NCBI GenBank assembly: GCA_028023455.1 | Contig: JAQFVV010000013.1 | Location: 6,092,811 to 6,156,810, forward strand | Reading direction: 5' to 3' | Origin: Epiperipatus broadwayi | Taxonomy: Eukaryota; Onychophora; Udeonychophora; Euonychophora; Peripatidae | Length of the DNA: 64,000 nt | Shown here: positions 25,917 to 37,491 of the stretch, piece by piece | How the letters are laid out: each line of letters starts with the position of its first letter | How positions within the stretch are numbered: the stretch's first letter is position 1 | Program-made: the position numbers and the translations under genes | The notes under the pieces: generated by a model | The model's database searches: none | Seen by the model: the letters and a program-made list of their open reading frames with translations, nothing else | What the model was told of the DNA's origin: nothing

Positions 25917-26450
25917 TCAACCATTATCAATCCAATGCAGGATGAAGGTCTCTCCAAGTTTAATCCATCTTCTCTGATCTTTAGCTTCTCTTCTCCACAA
26001 CACCCCTGCACCTTTTCTTATTTCATCCATCCATCTCACATGTGGTCTCTTTCTGGGTCTTTTACAATATCCTGGAATCCAGTTTAAAATTTCAATTGTC
26101 CATCTATTATCATCTCTTCTAGCAATATGTCCAGCCCAACTCCATTTCAATCTTTTAATTTTTTCAATAAGGTCAGTAACACCTGTTTGTTGTGTTACCC
26201 ATAAATTACGTTTTCGATCTCTTCTTGTTACTCCCAACATACATCTCTCCATACTCCTTTGAGTGGTCTGAAGTCTCTGTATTGCTCTTCTATTAAGTGC
26301 CCAAGTATCAGATCCATACGTAATAACTGGTAAAACACATTTGTTAAAAACCACCCTTTTCAAACACATAGGCATATTTCCTTTTAGTATCAAGTTATTT
26401 CTACCAAAAGCATTCCAAACAAGTTTAATTCTATGATTAATTTCCTCCAT
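25917..26450 (-). pseudogene. RTE C-terminal domain
   Basis: This 177-codon frame has the RTE tail: MCLKRVVFN and VLPVITYGSDTWALN, then RLKWSWAGHIARRDDNRW, a KRPRKRPHVRWMDEIRK basic segment and a tryptophan-bearing end stopping at 25917 beside the GAT tail. Between 26650 and 26451 the same domain continues in other frames with two stops. Confidence 0.8.
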
Positions 26451-26650
26451 TATGTTTCCATCTGTATTAAAAATCTGACCAAGGTATTTGTAACTGTTAA
26501 CTTTTTTCTAATTCTTCATAATCAATCTTTATTTTCATATTTTGAGCAAATCAATTAAACATTACTTTAGTCTTTTTAACATTTATCTTTAGTTCTACTT
26601 TTCTACTTTCATCTGCTAACTCCTGCAACATTTCCTGCAGCTCTGAAGCA

Positions 26651-27403
26651 TTATTTGCAAAAAACAACTACATTATCTGCAAAATCTAAATGACTTAAAT
26701 ACTCTCCATTTACTTTCACTCCTTTAGTTTCCCATTTTAATCCACAAAATACTTCTTGCAGCACTGCTGTAAAGAGTTTTGGAGATATGGAGTCACCTTG
26801 TCTTACACCTTTCTCAATGTTGATTTTTCCAGTATCATTATGTAATCTAATTGTTGCTGTTGCATTTTTATAAATATTTTTTAAAATATGACAATATCCC
26901 GGATCTATACCTTGATGATCCAATGCTTTAATCACTGAAGAAATGTGTATAGAATAGAATGCCTTTTCATAATCTACAAATCCAAAACATAATGACAACT
27001 CATATTCGTTTGTCCTTTCTATGACTTCTCTCAATACCTGGATATGATCTATTGTACTAAAACCACTTTTAAAAACAGCTTGTTCTCTTGGTTGGTGGAA
27101 ATCCAAAGTTCTCTGCAGATGAGTTGTAATTATCTTGGTAAAAATTTTATATAAAACTGATAAAAGGCTGATAGGTCTGTAATTTCTAATATCTTCTTTA
27201 TCACCTTTTTTAAATATTAATATTATTACTGCATTCTTCCAATCTTCCACTACATCTTTATCATTTAGACATTTGGTATATAACTTTGCTAAAATTGTTT
27301 CTATTTCTTCACCTGCTTCTTTTAATATATCAATTATAATTCCATCATTTCCTGGATCCTTTCCGTTCTTCATACACTTAATTGCATCATCACACTTCTT
27401 CAT
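26651..27403 (-). pseudogene. RTE reverse transcriptase
   Basis: A 250-codon frame carries the RT core in order: APGND-like GKDPGNDGI, IFKKGDKEDIRNYRPISLL, FVDYEKAF (first catalytic aspartate), GVRQGDSISPKLF and LDFADNVVV. The last is normally FADD; here the second aspartate is asparagine, whereas the sister copy keeps FADD. The frame ends at an added T in a T-run just after the active site. Loss of that aspartate would be expected to abolish polymerisation. Confidence 0.85.
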
Positions 27404-27788
27404 TTAAAATTCTGGGCAATTCGGAAGATGTAATAGATATAAGAGGTACTTGTTCTTTATTACTATATAATTCTTGATAAAAATCTTCTACCAATTTCAT
27501 GATGTCATCTCTCTTTTTAGTAATAATTCCATCTTTTTTTCTTATTGCAGATATAAATTTCCTACCAATACCAAAATGTTGTTTAACATTTTTGAGACTT
27601 TTATTTTCTTCTACAGCTTTCCTTGCTATTTCACAGTTATACTTTCTTATATCATTTTCAACTCTTTTCCGTACCATTTTACAAAATTCGAGATATTCAA
27701 TTCTTTTTAATACATCATTTTTGTATATCTTCATATTCCTTCTTTTCTTCATAAATTCTCTAGTCTCAGTAGAAATTTTATTAGTCAA
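27390..27788 (-). pseudogene. RTE linker between endonuclease and RT
   Basis: A lysine-rich region (RKRVENDIRKYNCEIARKA, KKRDDIMKLVEDFYQ) corresponds to residues before the RT fingers. An extra A in an A-run near 27797 shifts the frame relative to the sister copy, and a second shift near 27390 separates it from the RT proper. Confidence 0.75.
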
Positions 27789-28080
27789 TTGCTTCTTTTT
27801 TTCTACCAGCTATCTTTGTTGCAGTTTTTAAAAGTGTATCATTTATTTTCATATTAATTTCATTCAAATCTGTATCATGTTCAAAATCTCCTAACACTTG
27901 AAACCTATTTGTAAGTTCTAATTTAAATTCATTAGAATGTTTCTGAAGATTAGGAATATCAACTGAAAATATTGTTTTTCTTAATAATTTTTGTCTCTCT
28001 AGTTTTACATTAACACGTAACTTACACCTTACTAATCGATGATCACTTCCTGTGTTAAATTTATTAAGAACATTACAATC

Positions 28081-28440
28081 TTAAAATATGTATTTTCTGT
28101 TAGTCAAAATATAATCCAATTCTGCTGTACCTTCATTTGGATGCTTCCATGTCCATTTCATTTTAACATTTTTCTCAAAAAATGAGTTCATAATATAAAG
28201 TTTTTCTTTTTCTGCAAACTCCACAAGTCTATGTCCTCTCTCATTTCTATTACCATAACCAAAATTACCTACAGCAATTTCATCTTTCATTTCTCTACCA
28301 ATTCTAGCATTAAAGTCTCCCATAACAATTTTAAAATGTTGTTTACTCTGACCAAAAGCCTTTTGTACATCCATATAAAAATCTTCTACTACTTCATCAC
28401 TATGAGAACTTTTTGGGGCATAAACCTGAATTATCTGCAT
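28081..28440 (-). pseudogene. RTE endonuclease, C-terminal part
   Basis: Continues the same frame after the nonsense codon. It shows MGDFNARIG, the aspartate/asparagine motif, and WTWKHPNEGTAELDYILTNR. The frame stops at a TAA about 14 codons before the SDHRLV catalytic box, which still reads through at about 28045-28030. These 13 or so codons are absent from the sister copy. Confidence 0.8.
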
Positions 28441-28458
28441 TTGGTATCTGCTATTAAG

Positions 28459-28878
28459 TTATATAACTAATCTTGCCACTCTGTCCAATACACCATCAAT
28501 CTCCACAATATTGTTCTTCCACTTTTTATTTATAATGAATTCTACTCCACTTGTATTTTCAATATGTGTGCCTTTATAATAGAGTATATGTCCACTTTTT
28601 AAATCAATTGTTTCTTCTCCTTTTCTTCTAACTTCACAAAGTCCAATAATGTCCCATTTAATATAAGACAGTTCTTCTTCTAATTCTTGCAATCTTCCTT
28701 CACTTGAAAGTGATCTGCAGTTGTAAGTACCTAAATAAAAAGTCGTCATCAAATGGCAGCCTGGGTCCACAATCAGGGGATTCTTAGCGCTTTCCGCCTT
28801 TGGCCACCAACCGCTGCCTTGGTTGGTGACTTTACAGCCTTCTGGGAATAAGGGCCATGCTTTATTTTTGTCTGTCAT
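28459..28878 (-). pseudogene. RTE endonuclease, N-terminal part
   Basis: This 139-codon frame begins at an ATG that follows the GC-rich leader, the likely native start. About 35 residues of a proline- and glycine-bearing head precede the apurinic-endonuclease fold. Visible catalytic-core motifs are LGTYNCRSL (about residue 49, asparagine of motif I) and IGLCEVRRKG (about residue 77, catalytic glutamate). It ends at a TAA where the sister copy has CAA (glutamine), a single-base nonsense change. Confidence 0.8.
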
Positions 28879-29215
28879 AATTGTATATATGTATTGGAAA
28901 AATATTTATCATTTACACAAACATTCATTCTGCCTTATCAGGCACTGAGAAGAAAGACCATGCTGTTTCTTGATCTTAAACTCAGAGGTAAAAAGCCAAT
29001 AAACTCACCACGCTGGCTAATGCGTGTTGGTGAGCAACCCATTCATGTCCGTATACTATATGAATAATCACATAGTAATAACAGCTGCAACGACAAGAAC
29101 GTATGGAGTGGACATTAGGAATTTGCCCTACTCGGTTCTTTTAAGTCCTCCAAGAGGAATCAAAGGGTCTCCTTTCCGTTAATAGCAAACTCCTTTCTGC
29201 AGCCACACAATGTTT
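28879..29215 (-). other. 5' leader of the RTE element
   Basis: This stretch precedes the first ATG and is clearly richer in G+C than the flanking DNA, which returns to AT-rich sequence past about 29220. I place the element's 5' end near 29215 for that reason. Its terminus cannot be fixed because the second copy is 5'-truncated. Confidence 0.5.
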
Positions 29216-29219
29216 ACTA

Positions 29220-32200
29220 ATCATAATATATTCTTCTTTAAACCTTACTTTAGTATGATACAAGTGTAATCATCAATATATTTCTGTTAATCAATAAACA
29301 AAAAAAAAATACTGCATGTTGTTTACATAATTTACTTTGTATTATTGTATTTTTAAAAAAAATATGCAATACTTATTTTTCTCTAAAAAAAAAAAAAATA
29401 ATAATAATACTAAAGCATTTAAAAAAAAACAACAACTTATTTTTCTCTAAAAAAAAAATAATACCAAAGCATTGAAAATTATTATCACTTTAAAGAAAGT
29501 ACCTTTGTTTAGATACCTTATTTTAAAAAATTATATTTCATTTTCCGAAGTAAAATTCAAAAATATATTCTATGATTCTTTCTTTTCCTTAGAATACTTT
29601 GGATCTTCAATTTTAAGTTATAATATTCTATTCCTTCTAAGCAAATAAACCAATCTTATACAAAACGATAGCATAACATAAGTTCTAAATTATTTATCAT
29701 TTCTCTTAAACATATCTTACTAAACGATGCAGTTACATGAAATAAAGATAGCGAAAACAGATGCATAGGATTAAGGAAGAAAGCTAGAGTATTACTCTTA
29801 ACATATCTCAAAATCATGGCACAGTGTGAAGAGGTAGGACATTTACCTGCCTAATATCCTCTAGTACAGGGAGGATGTTAAAGCTATTTCTTCAGCTTTA
29901 TTAGAACATCAAATATTTTAAAGAAATATAAACACTGTCCAAATAAAATGTGTATCAGTCATAGGGCTATGTTAACTATACTGATATTCACATAAAGACT
30001 AAATATTATTTCCATTCCTTATAACATCCTATTTTTTAAAACAAATACATCATCTTGGTTTCCTGATAACTATAGTACTTCCAAGCCACTATCTCAACAT
30101 TATTTCTCAAGATTTTTCTACATCTTAAATCGATAAATAACTATCTGCATTTACAAAACAATAAATAAAATTCATTAATAGTTAAACAATCTTACTATCC
30201 CATAAGAAAAGTTGCTTACTTCATTGCTCTTTATGTTTAATCATATACAATCTACTTAGACAATATTTGAATATCCAATGACATGAAAATTTTAAAAAAA
30301 TCACATAATTATTTGTTATGTTGGATTATATTACTAATAAAAAAATAATCGTCGTATGCATATTTTCAAATCAATCCGATCTCATAATGTTTTTTTTTTT
30401 TTAAATGTTGTATGAAATGCGGTACATATAAGTAAAAAAACTTTTACACTTCATTTTTCCAATTTATGGATGATCGAAAGAAAACAAAAAAATATACATT
30501 ATAAATTATCAATAGTTATTATTATTACCAATAATCTTTATCTAGTCATCGTGTTCAGTAGGCTTTCTTTATCCACTTGATCATTGCAGATATATAAAAA
30601 AAATTCACACCCATACACTTTATATTAAAATATTTTTAGCTAAATTATTAGAATGTTATATTATAAAATTTTAATATTAATAAATTAATGTTTTTATGTT
30701 TTTCCTGATCTTATATAAAAATTTAGATTTAAACTAGGTTAACAAAGTAAAAAGAATCAAAACTATAGTTACATATTTTCTTGACGATAGTTCATGATAA
30801 GTCCAAAATGCTTATTATTTTCTCTAGAGTTTTCCAAAAATGTTCTCCTCCAAGTGCGTTAAAGTTTAAAATAAAAATAATTAGTAATCCATTTAGTAAA
30901 ATTTTAGAAAATAATCCTTGGTTTTAATTTTTAGGACAATAATATTAATTAATCCCGTGAAGCTTCTTAATCTTCTCTACCAATATTCTCTGCATATCCG
31001 ATGCATCAATCCATTTAATTTAACTTTAAAAATATTCGATAAACTTTTAAGTACTATTTGTATTTCCATGGATCCATCTTTTATTCAACTATGTATTCAC
31101 TTTTTTATATATGTTTCCTTCTTGATACACTTAAACTTTCGTTTGGTATTTTTATATATCACTTTTAAAAATAAATAAAAAATGTTACCTTCAGAAAGGA
31201 TATAACATTTTACTCCTTTTGATATAATATTATATAAAATAATTCATGCAATATACAATTGTCTTATTACTATTTAAAAAATAAATCTTGGATAGGCTTA
31301 TAAATAATAATGCGTCTCCAATTTTTTCATTAGACTCCATATGATGTCCGTGCTGTGGTTTTTTTTTTTTATGTCCCAAAAAAGTTCTCCGGTTATGCAT
31401 AAATAAAGCTGTATCAATAAATATTTCAAATATTTTTTCAGTATTACAATTTATATCCATTTTATTTCGTAGTATATCCATTTTTTATTGCGTAGTTTAG
31501 GTTAAACTTTTAGATAAAATATGACTGGTAAGTACTTTAAAAAATTAGAAAATCATCTCCACGAAGTTTCTAAATATATAATTTTTTTCTAAAACTTTCT
31601 TTTGCAAAACACTTTAAAATTATCAATTAGTTTTTGCAAAATAAACGATAAGAAAGTACAAAAAAAAAATTGACTTTCTCCGGTTTCAATACATTATTAA
31701 TCTCCCGCTATACCCCTGTGCAATTCATATTTATAGTCTGTAAGAATACCTATTCCTATTGGTTAATTCTTACTTTAGCTTGAGAACAAATTTACATATT
31801 TTTAGTTTATAGTAGAATTAAATTTCAAAATTAGAAATTATGACGTAATGAACTTAAAATATTATTTAAAATATTACTTTTGAATCAATTATTATTTTAT
31901 TAAAATTATTTAAACATTTAAAATAACTTTTAAAATAACCTTAATAACTTATTCCATTTATCTATTTTTATTTAAACAAATTATTTAATTTTTATATTAT
32001 GAATGTATTCATCTTTATTCCATTACTTAAAACATTACATACGATAGTTAACTTAATGTTTAATACTATTTACTTTTATGATAGGCAATAATTCTATCCA
32101 ATTCTATAATATATCTTTTAAAATATTTTAAACTTTGTTATTATTTCAAAAAAGCATGTGTGTGAGAGTATGTAATATATAAGTAACATGATTAATAACT

Positions 32201-32357
32201 TTTACATACGATTTTCAATCTATTTCTCGGCCTAGATTTATATAATTAATACACTTATTATATTATATAAAATAATTATAAAAAAATTTGGAAGAATAAT
32301 TTTAAAAATATAGAACTAGATACAATTTTCACCATCATAAAGTTTATTTTTAAAATA
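29220..32357. other. AT-rich DNA between RTE copies
   Basis: No supported gene over about 3.1 kb. Near-repeats with A-runs lie at 29380-29470 (two copies of a tattttctct-A-run block). Confidence 0.5.
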
Positions 32358-32361
32358 TACT

Positions 32362-33747
32362 TATATTAAATGGGATATTATTGGACTTTGTGAAGTTAGA
32401 AGAAAAGGTGAAGAGACAATTGATTTAAAAAGTGGACATATGCTATATTATAAAGGCACAAATATTGGAAATACAAGTGGAGTAGAATTCATTATAAATA
32501 AAAAGTGGAAGAACAATATTGTGGAGATTGATGGTGTATCAGACAGAGTGGCAAGATTAGTTATACAACTTAATAGCAGATATCAAATGCAGATAATTCA
32601 GGTTTATGTCCCAACAAGTTCTCACAGTGATGAAGTAGTAGAAGATTTTTATATGGATGTACAAAAGGCTTTTGATCAGAGTAAACAACATTTTAAAATT
32701 GTTATGGGAGATTTTAATGCTAGAATTGGTAAACAAATGAAAGATGAAAGTGTTGTAGGTAATTTTGGTTATGGTAATAGAAATGAGAGAGGACATAGAC
32801 TTGTGGAGTTTGCAGAGAAGGAAAAACTTTATATTATGAATTCTTTTTTTGAGAAAAATGTTAGAAAGAAATGGACATGGAAGCATCCAAATGAAGGTAC
32901 AGCAGAATTGGATTATATTTTGACTAACAGGAAATACATAAGTGATCATCAATTAGTAAGGGGTAAGATACATGTTAATGTAAAACTAGAGAGACAAAAA
33001 TTATTAAGAAAAACTATATTTACAGTTGATATTCCTAATCTTCAGAAACATTCTAATGAATTTAAATTAGAACTTACATATCGGTTTCAAGTATTAGTAG
33101 ATTTTGAACATGATTCAGATTTGAATGAAATTAATATGAAAATAACTGATACACTTTTAAAAACTGCAACAAAGATAGCTAGTAGAAAAAAGCAGCAATT
33201 GACTAATAAAATTTCTACTGAGACTAGAGAACTTATGAAGAAAAGAAGGAATATGAAGATAAGCAAGAATGATGCATTAAAAAGAATTGAATATCTCGAA
33301 TTTTGTAAAATGGTGCGGAAAAGAGTTGAAAATGATATAAGAAAGTATAACTGTGAACTAGCAAGAAAAGCCCTAGAAGAAAATAAAAGTCTTAAGAATG
33401 TAAAACAACATTTTGGTATTGGTAGGAAATTTATATCTGCAATAAGGAAAAATGATGGAATTATTACTAAAAAGAGGGATGACATTATGAAATTGGTAGA
33501 AGATTTTTATCAAGAATTATATAGTAATAAAGAACAAGTACCTCCTATATCTATTACATCTTCCGAATTGCCCAGAATTTTAAATGAAGAAGTGAGAAAT
33601 GCAATTAAATGTATGAAAAAAGGAAAGGCTCCAGGTAATGATGGAATTATAATTGATATATTAAAAGAAGCAGGTGAAGAAACAGAAAAAATATTAGCAA
33701 AGTTATATACCAAATGTCTAAATGATAAAGATGTACCTGATGATTAA
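32362..33747 (+). pseudogene. RTE endonuclease and start of RT
   Basis: Open from 32362; the ATG at 32440 is internal. It encodes IIGLCEVRRKG, MGDFNARIG, YILTNRKYISDHQLVRGK (with the 13-codon gap directly before SDH), a lysine-rich linker and the RT fingers up to GKAPGNDGIIIDILKEAG. A TAA at 33745-33747 replaces a tryptophan codon seen in the sister copy. Reading continues in the same frame after that stop, so only this codon separates it from the 33880-34812 frame. Confidence 0.85.
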
Positions 33748-34975
33748 AAGAATGCAGTAATAATATTAATTTTTAAAAAAGGTGATAAAGAAGATATTAG
33801 AAATTACAGACCTATCAGCCTTTTATCAGTTTTATATAAAATTTTTACCAAGATAATTACAACTCGTCTACAGAGAACCTTGGATTTTCACCAACCAAGA
33901 GAACAAGCTGGATTTAAAAGTGGTTTTAGTATAGTAGATCATATTCAACTATTGAGAGAAGTTATAGAAAGGACAAATGAATATGAGTTGTCATTATGTT
34001 TTGGATTTGTAGATTATGAAAAGGCATTTGATTCTATAAACATTTCTTCAGTGATTAAAGCATTGGATCATCAAGGTATAGATCCAGGATATTGTCATAT
34101 TTTAAAGAATATTTATAAAAATGCAACAGCAACAATTAGATTACATAATGATACTGGGAAAGTCAACATTGAGAAAGGTGTAAGACAAGGTGACTCCATA
34201 TCTCCAAAACTTTTTACAGCAGTGCTGCAAGAAGTATTTTGTGGATTAAAATGGGAAATTAAAGGAGTGAAAGTAAATGGAGATTATTTAAGTCATTTAG
34301 ATTTCGCAGATGATGTAGTTGTTCTTGCAAATAATGCTTCCGAGCTGCAGGAAATGTTGCAGGAGTTATCAGATGAAAGTAGGAAAGTAGAAGAAGTTAA
34401 GAGTTACAAATACCTTGGTCAGATTATTAATACAGATGGAAACATAATAGAGGAAATTAATCATAGAATTAAACTTGGTTGGAGTGCTTTTGGTAGAAAT
34501 AACTTGATATTAAAAGGAAATATGCCTATGTGTTTGAAAAGAAAGGTTTTTAACAAATGTGTTTTACCAGTTCTTACTTATGGATCTGAGACTTGTACAC
34601 TTAATAGAAGATCAATACAGAGACTTCAGACCACTCAAAGAAGTATGGAGAGATGTATGTTGGAAGTAACAAGAAGAGATCGAAAACGCAATGTATGGGT
34701 AAGAGAACAAACAGGTGTTACTGACCTCATTGAAAAAATTAAAAGATTGAAGTGGAGTTGGGCTGGACATATTGCTAGAAGAGATGATAATAGATGGACA
34801 ATTGAAATTTAAACTGGATTCCAAGAGATTGTAAAAGACCCAGAAGGAGACCACATGTAAGATGGATGGATGAAATAAGAAAATGTGTAGGGGTGATGTG
34901 GAGAAGAGAAGCTAAAGATCGGAGAAGATGGATTAAACTTGGAGAGACCTTCATCCTGCAGTGGATTGATAATGG
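33748..34975 (+). pseudogene. RTE reverse transcriptase and C-terminus
   Basis: Same frame as the upstream piece. It shows YRPISLLSVLYK, FVDYEKAFDSI, GVRQGDSISPKLF and an intact LDFADDVVVLA active site, then a 29-codon in-frame gap and the C-terminal RLKWSWAGHIARRDDNRW region. A one-base loss in a T-run at about 34810 truncates the open frame at 34812; the last 50 or so codons continue in another frame to the GAT tail. Confidence 0.85.
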
Positions 34976-34999
34976 TTGATAATGATGACGATGATGATA

Positions 35000-35363
35000 T
35001 TAATTTTGACTATTTAAATATGATTACAAATTTAAACATAGCATTTATTAAATTATACGTTTTTAAACTATTAAAATCGAATTTTTAAATATACTTTTAA
35101 TTATTTATAGCTGTGTTATTTAATATGGCCCGCTTTTACAACCATATGAAACAATATTTTAAACTTTACATAACTACTTTTGAAATAATTCGCTATAATT
35201 TTATATACTACGTATTTGCTTTAGCCGCAAATTGTACTTTAAAGACATAATTGACAAATTATAATTAATAAATCAAAAGAACATATTCTAAAATTTAAAA
35301 TTTTTAGTAATTGACTGTTATGAACTATTACTGACCTATAGAAAAGGGCACTATATATATATA
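35000..35363. other. AT-rich DNA, no gene seen
   Basis: No supported feature between the RTE tail and the next palindrome. Confidence 0.5.
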
Positions 35364-35443
35364 ACTATAGATGGCGTTATACCAAAAACACCTTCAAGCA
35401 TTTGTTTACATAAACGTCAGAGCGAGTATTTCACTATCTCTAA

Positions 35444-35509
35444 CTTAATTTCCACCTTCATATCATGATTTCAAGCTATTTGCTATCGTCAGTGAAGGAC
35501 AGGATTAAG
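35444..35509 (-). ncRNA. Hammerhead ribozyme (left arm)
   Basis: The mirror image of the motif at 36059-36124, read on the minus strand from 35509. The sequence is identical through the core, stems I, II and III and the outer helix, so the same fold and expected cleavage site apply. Confidence 0.75.
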
Positions 35510-36058
35510 AAACTTGATCTAAACACAAACTCTGAGCATTTAAGAAACAGTTTCTATTCAGCTTGTGAGCGTGAATCTTTTAGACACGTCTTCAAACTCA
35601 GCATCGCATGCCAGATAGCTACATGGGTCTGATATCAGTTCAGCATCACCACATAGGAGAAGTCTCTGCAATATATATCATTGCAAGAAAGACCTCAATG
35701 GTACATTTATGAAAAACAAAAAACACAAGTTAAAAACTTGCATACGCTTGTATTTATGTAAACAAACGCTTGAAGGTGTTTTTGGTATAATGCCATCTAT
35801 AGGCATAAATACAAGCGTATGCAAGTTTTTAACTTGTGTTTTTTGTTTTTCATAAATGTACCTTTGAGGTCTTTCTTGCAATGATATATATTGCAGAGAC
35901 TTCTACTATGTGGTGATGCTGAACTGATATCAGACCCATGTAGCTATCTGGCATGCGATGCTGAGTTTGAAGACATTATGTGTCTAAAAGATTCACGCTC
36001 GCAAGCTGAATAGAAACTGTTTCTTAAATGCTCAGAGTTTGTGTTTTAGATCTAGTTT

Positions 36059-36124
36059 CTTAATCCTGTCCTTCACTGACGATAGCAAATAGCTTGAAAT
36101 CATGATATGAAGGTGGAAATTAAG
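36059..36124 (+). ncRNA. Hammerhead ribozyme (right arm)
   Basis: In order: outer stem I CTTAAT (36059-36064), inner stem I CCTTCA (36070-36075), core CTGACGA (36076-36082, position 7 is variable in hammerheads), stem II AGC/GCT with an AAATA loop, GAAAT (36096-36100), minimal stem III AT..AT around CATG, an A at the cleavage position (36107), then TGAAGG (36108-36113) and ATTAAG (36119-36124), which pair perfectly with the two stem I strands. This is the type I fold of PLE hammerheads. Cleavage is expected after 36107. Confidence 0.8.
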
Positions 36125-36366
36125 TTAGAGATAGTGAAATACTCGCTCTGACGTTTATGTAAACAAACACTTGAAGGTGTTTTTGGTATAACGCCATCTA
36201 TAGTCATAAATACAAGCGTATGCAAGTTTTTAACTTGTGTTTTTTGTTTTTCATATATATATAAGTTTTTAAAAATTCCAGATGAACCTTACAAAAAATG
36301 AAGTGTTCTGCAAGGCCCTGTAATAAAAAATAGAGTATTCTACAAGTGTATAAATAATTATTTATA

Positions 36367-36544
36367 TTTTTTACAATGATCTTATTTTGTTCCAATTAAA
36401 TATGCTATGAAAAAAAAATGAAGTTGCATTTTATGAAATAATTAATGCAGATGTATTTTTTACAATGATCTTGTTTTGTTCCAATTAAATATGTTATGCA
36501 AAAAAAATGAAGTTGCATTTTATGAAATAATTAATGCAGACGTA
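36367..36544. repeat. Two-copy tandem repeat, 89-bp unit
   Basis: Two adjacent 89-base units differing at a few bases; no coding content. Confidence 0.85.
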
Positions 36545-36986
36545 TTTATCATGAAAAAATATGTATTTTATTTAATTTTTGTTAAATAATATAAATGCAA
36601 CATATAGAATTTGAAAAAAAATTCTTTAAATTAAATGTTTTTCTAGAGATTTTATATAAGAAATGGAAGTGACAAATTTATATAATATGTTTAAATATGA
36701 TTGAAAGTTGGGGAAAATTTATATTTGAATTTTTCAACATTATTTTTTTCTCTGTGATGAAAGTTTATTCATAAAACAAACAGGTACAAATACAGCTAAA
36801 AAAAGATTTACAAAAAGTGATTAGATGATAAAATGAAATTTAGGAGCAACATAGTGAAAGAGGAAATATACATAAAAAGGGAAAGGGATATAGAAATGGT
36901 GTGTAGTCCAGGTGAAGAATAGCCTTTGGTTGCAAGTCTGAGATGCACATTCTTGTTGGGTGAGCGACTTCATGGGTTGCAAGCAT

Positions 36987-37491
36987 TTATATGGATGAGT
37001 CCTGTGACAGAGTCTTAGTGGGTGGGAGTTGGAGGATGTGCAAGGTATTAGTGAGGAGTGGAAGTGAGGATAGTTTGGGATCTCTGGTTTTGAAAAAATG
37101 AGTTAGGTCCAATAGTTTTTGATTGACTGAGTGTACTTCCTGGTCAAAAATAATAGCACATTGAAGCAGCCAGAGTGCATAGATAAAAAAGCTGTAAGTC
37201 TGATAGTTACAAAGATGACTGGATGGATTTTTGGAGATTGAGGATGGTGTTTTTGTGCAAGGAAAAGCAGAAGTTGATGACACATCTCACTCCAAACAAA
37301 AAGGGGCAGTTGATTAAAAAGTGTTGGAGGGTTTCATTGTCAGTTTTACAGAGAGGCCATATGGGGGATATCATGGTGATACCTCTACAGTTGACCAAAA
37401 ATTGACTGTTGCAAAGGGAGTGAAGGTTGATTTTGAGGAAGAAATCAAAAAACTTTGCCTCAAGGGACCAGTTTTTGAATTTGCAGATCAA
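36987..37491 (-). pseudogene. LINE C-terminal zinc-finger region
   Basis: The frame at 37491-37207 reads PLCKTDNETLQHFLINCPF, preceded by I-W where a C-x2-C pair is usual; this is the zf-RVT pattern (C, then E, H, C) at the end of many LINE ORF2 proteins. It continues in a second frame (37283-36987) to a stop at 36987, 220 bases before the AATAAA signal. Confidence 0.6.

Larger units (their letters stand above)
25905..29215 (-). mobile_element. RTE-type LINE, near full length, broken
   Basis: A non-LTR retrotransposon on the minus strand. From its 5' side: an untranslated leader (about 29215-28879) that is GC-richer than its surroundings, an apurinic-type endonuclease, a reverse transcriptase and the C-terminal region, ending in a (GAT)n tail at 25905-25917. 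Such elements copy themselves by target-primed reverse transcription. Domain order and the short GAT tail point to the RTE group. Comparison with the sister copy at 32.4-35.0 kb exposes at least two nonsense changes and three frameshifts, so it is not autonomous. Confidence 0.85.
32358..34999 (+). mobile_element. RTE-type LINE, 5'-truncated copy
   Basis: A second member of the same family as the 25.9-29.2 kb element, in opposite orientation. It starts abruptly at about 32358 inside the endonuclease, the usual result of incomplete reverse transcription, and ends in an imperfect (GAT)n run at 34976-34999. By eye the copies are highly similar throughout. This copy lacks 39 bases (13 codons) before the SDH box and 87 bases (29 codons) after the RT active site, both in frame. 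Confidence 0.88.
35364..36262. mobile_element. PLE terminal repeats, inverted and tandem
   Basis: Left arm 35364-35758 is the reverse complement of right arm 35804-36204. On the plus strand the 45-base spacer (35759-35803) is itself the end of a unit, and a new unit begins again at about 36204-36262. The plus strand therefore carries unit-end, full unit of about 400 bp, unit-start in tandem, with an inverted copy to the left. No coding sequence is present. Each full unit carries one hammerhead ribozyme, as expected of PLE pseudo-LTRs. Confidence 0.75.

Noticed and set aside
27474-27831. Plus-strand frames opposite the RTE linker
   Set aside because: Shadows of the minus-strand LINE coding sequence; hydrophobic composition is the complement of its lysine-rich code.
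32557-33713. Minus-strand frames opposite the plus-strand RTE copy
   Set aside because: Same reason: antisense shadows of the LINE.
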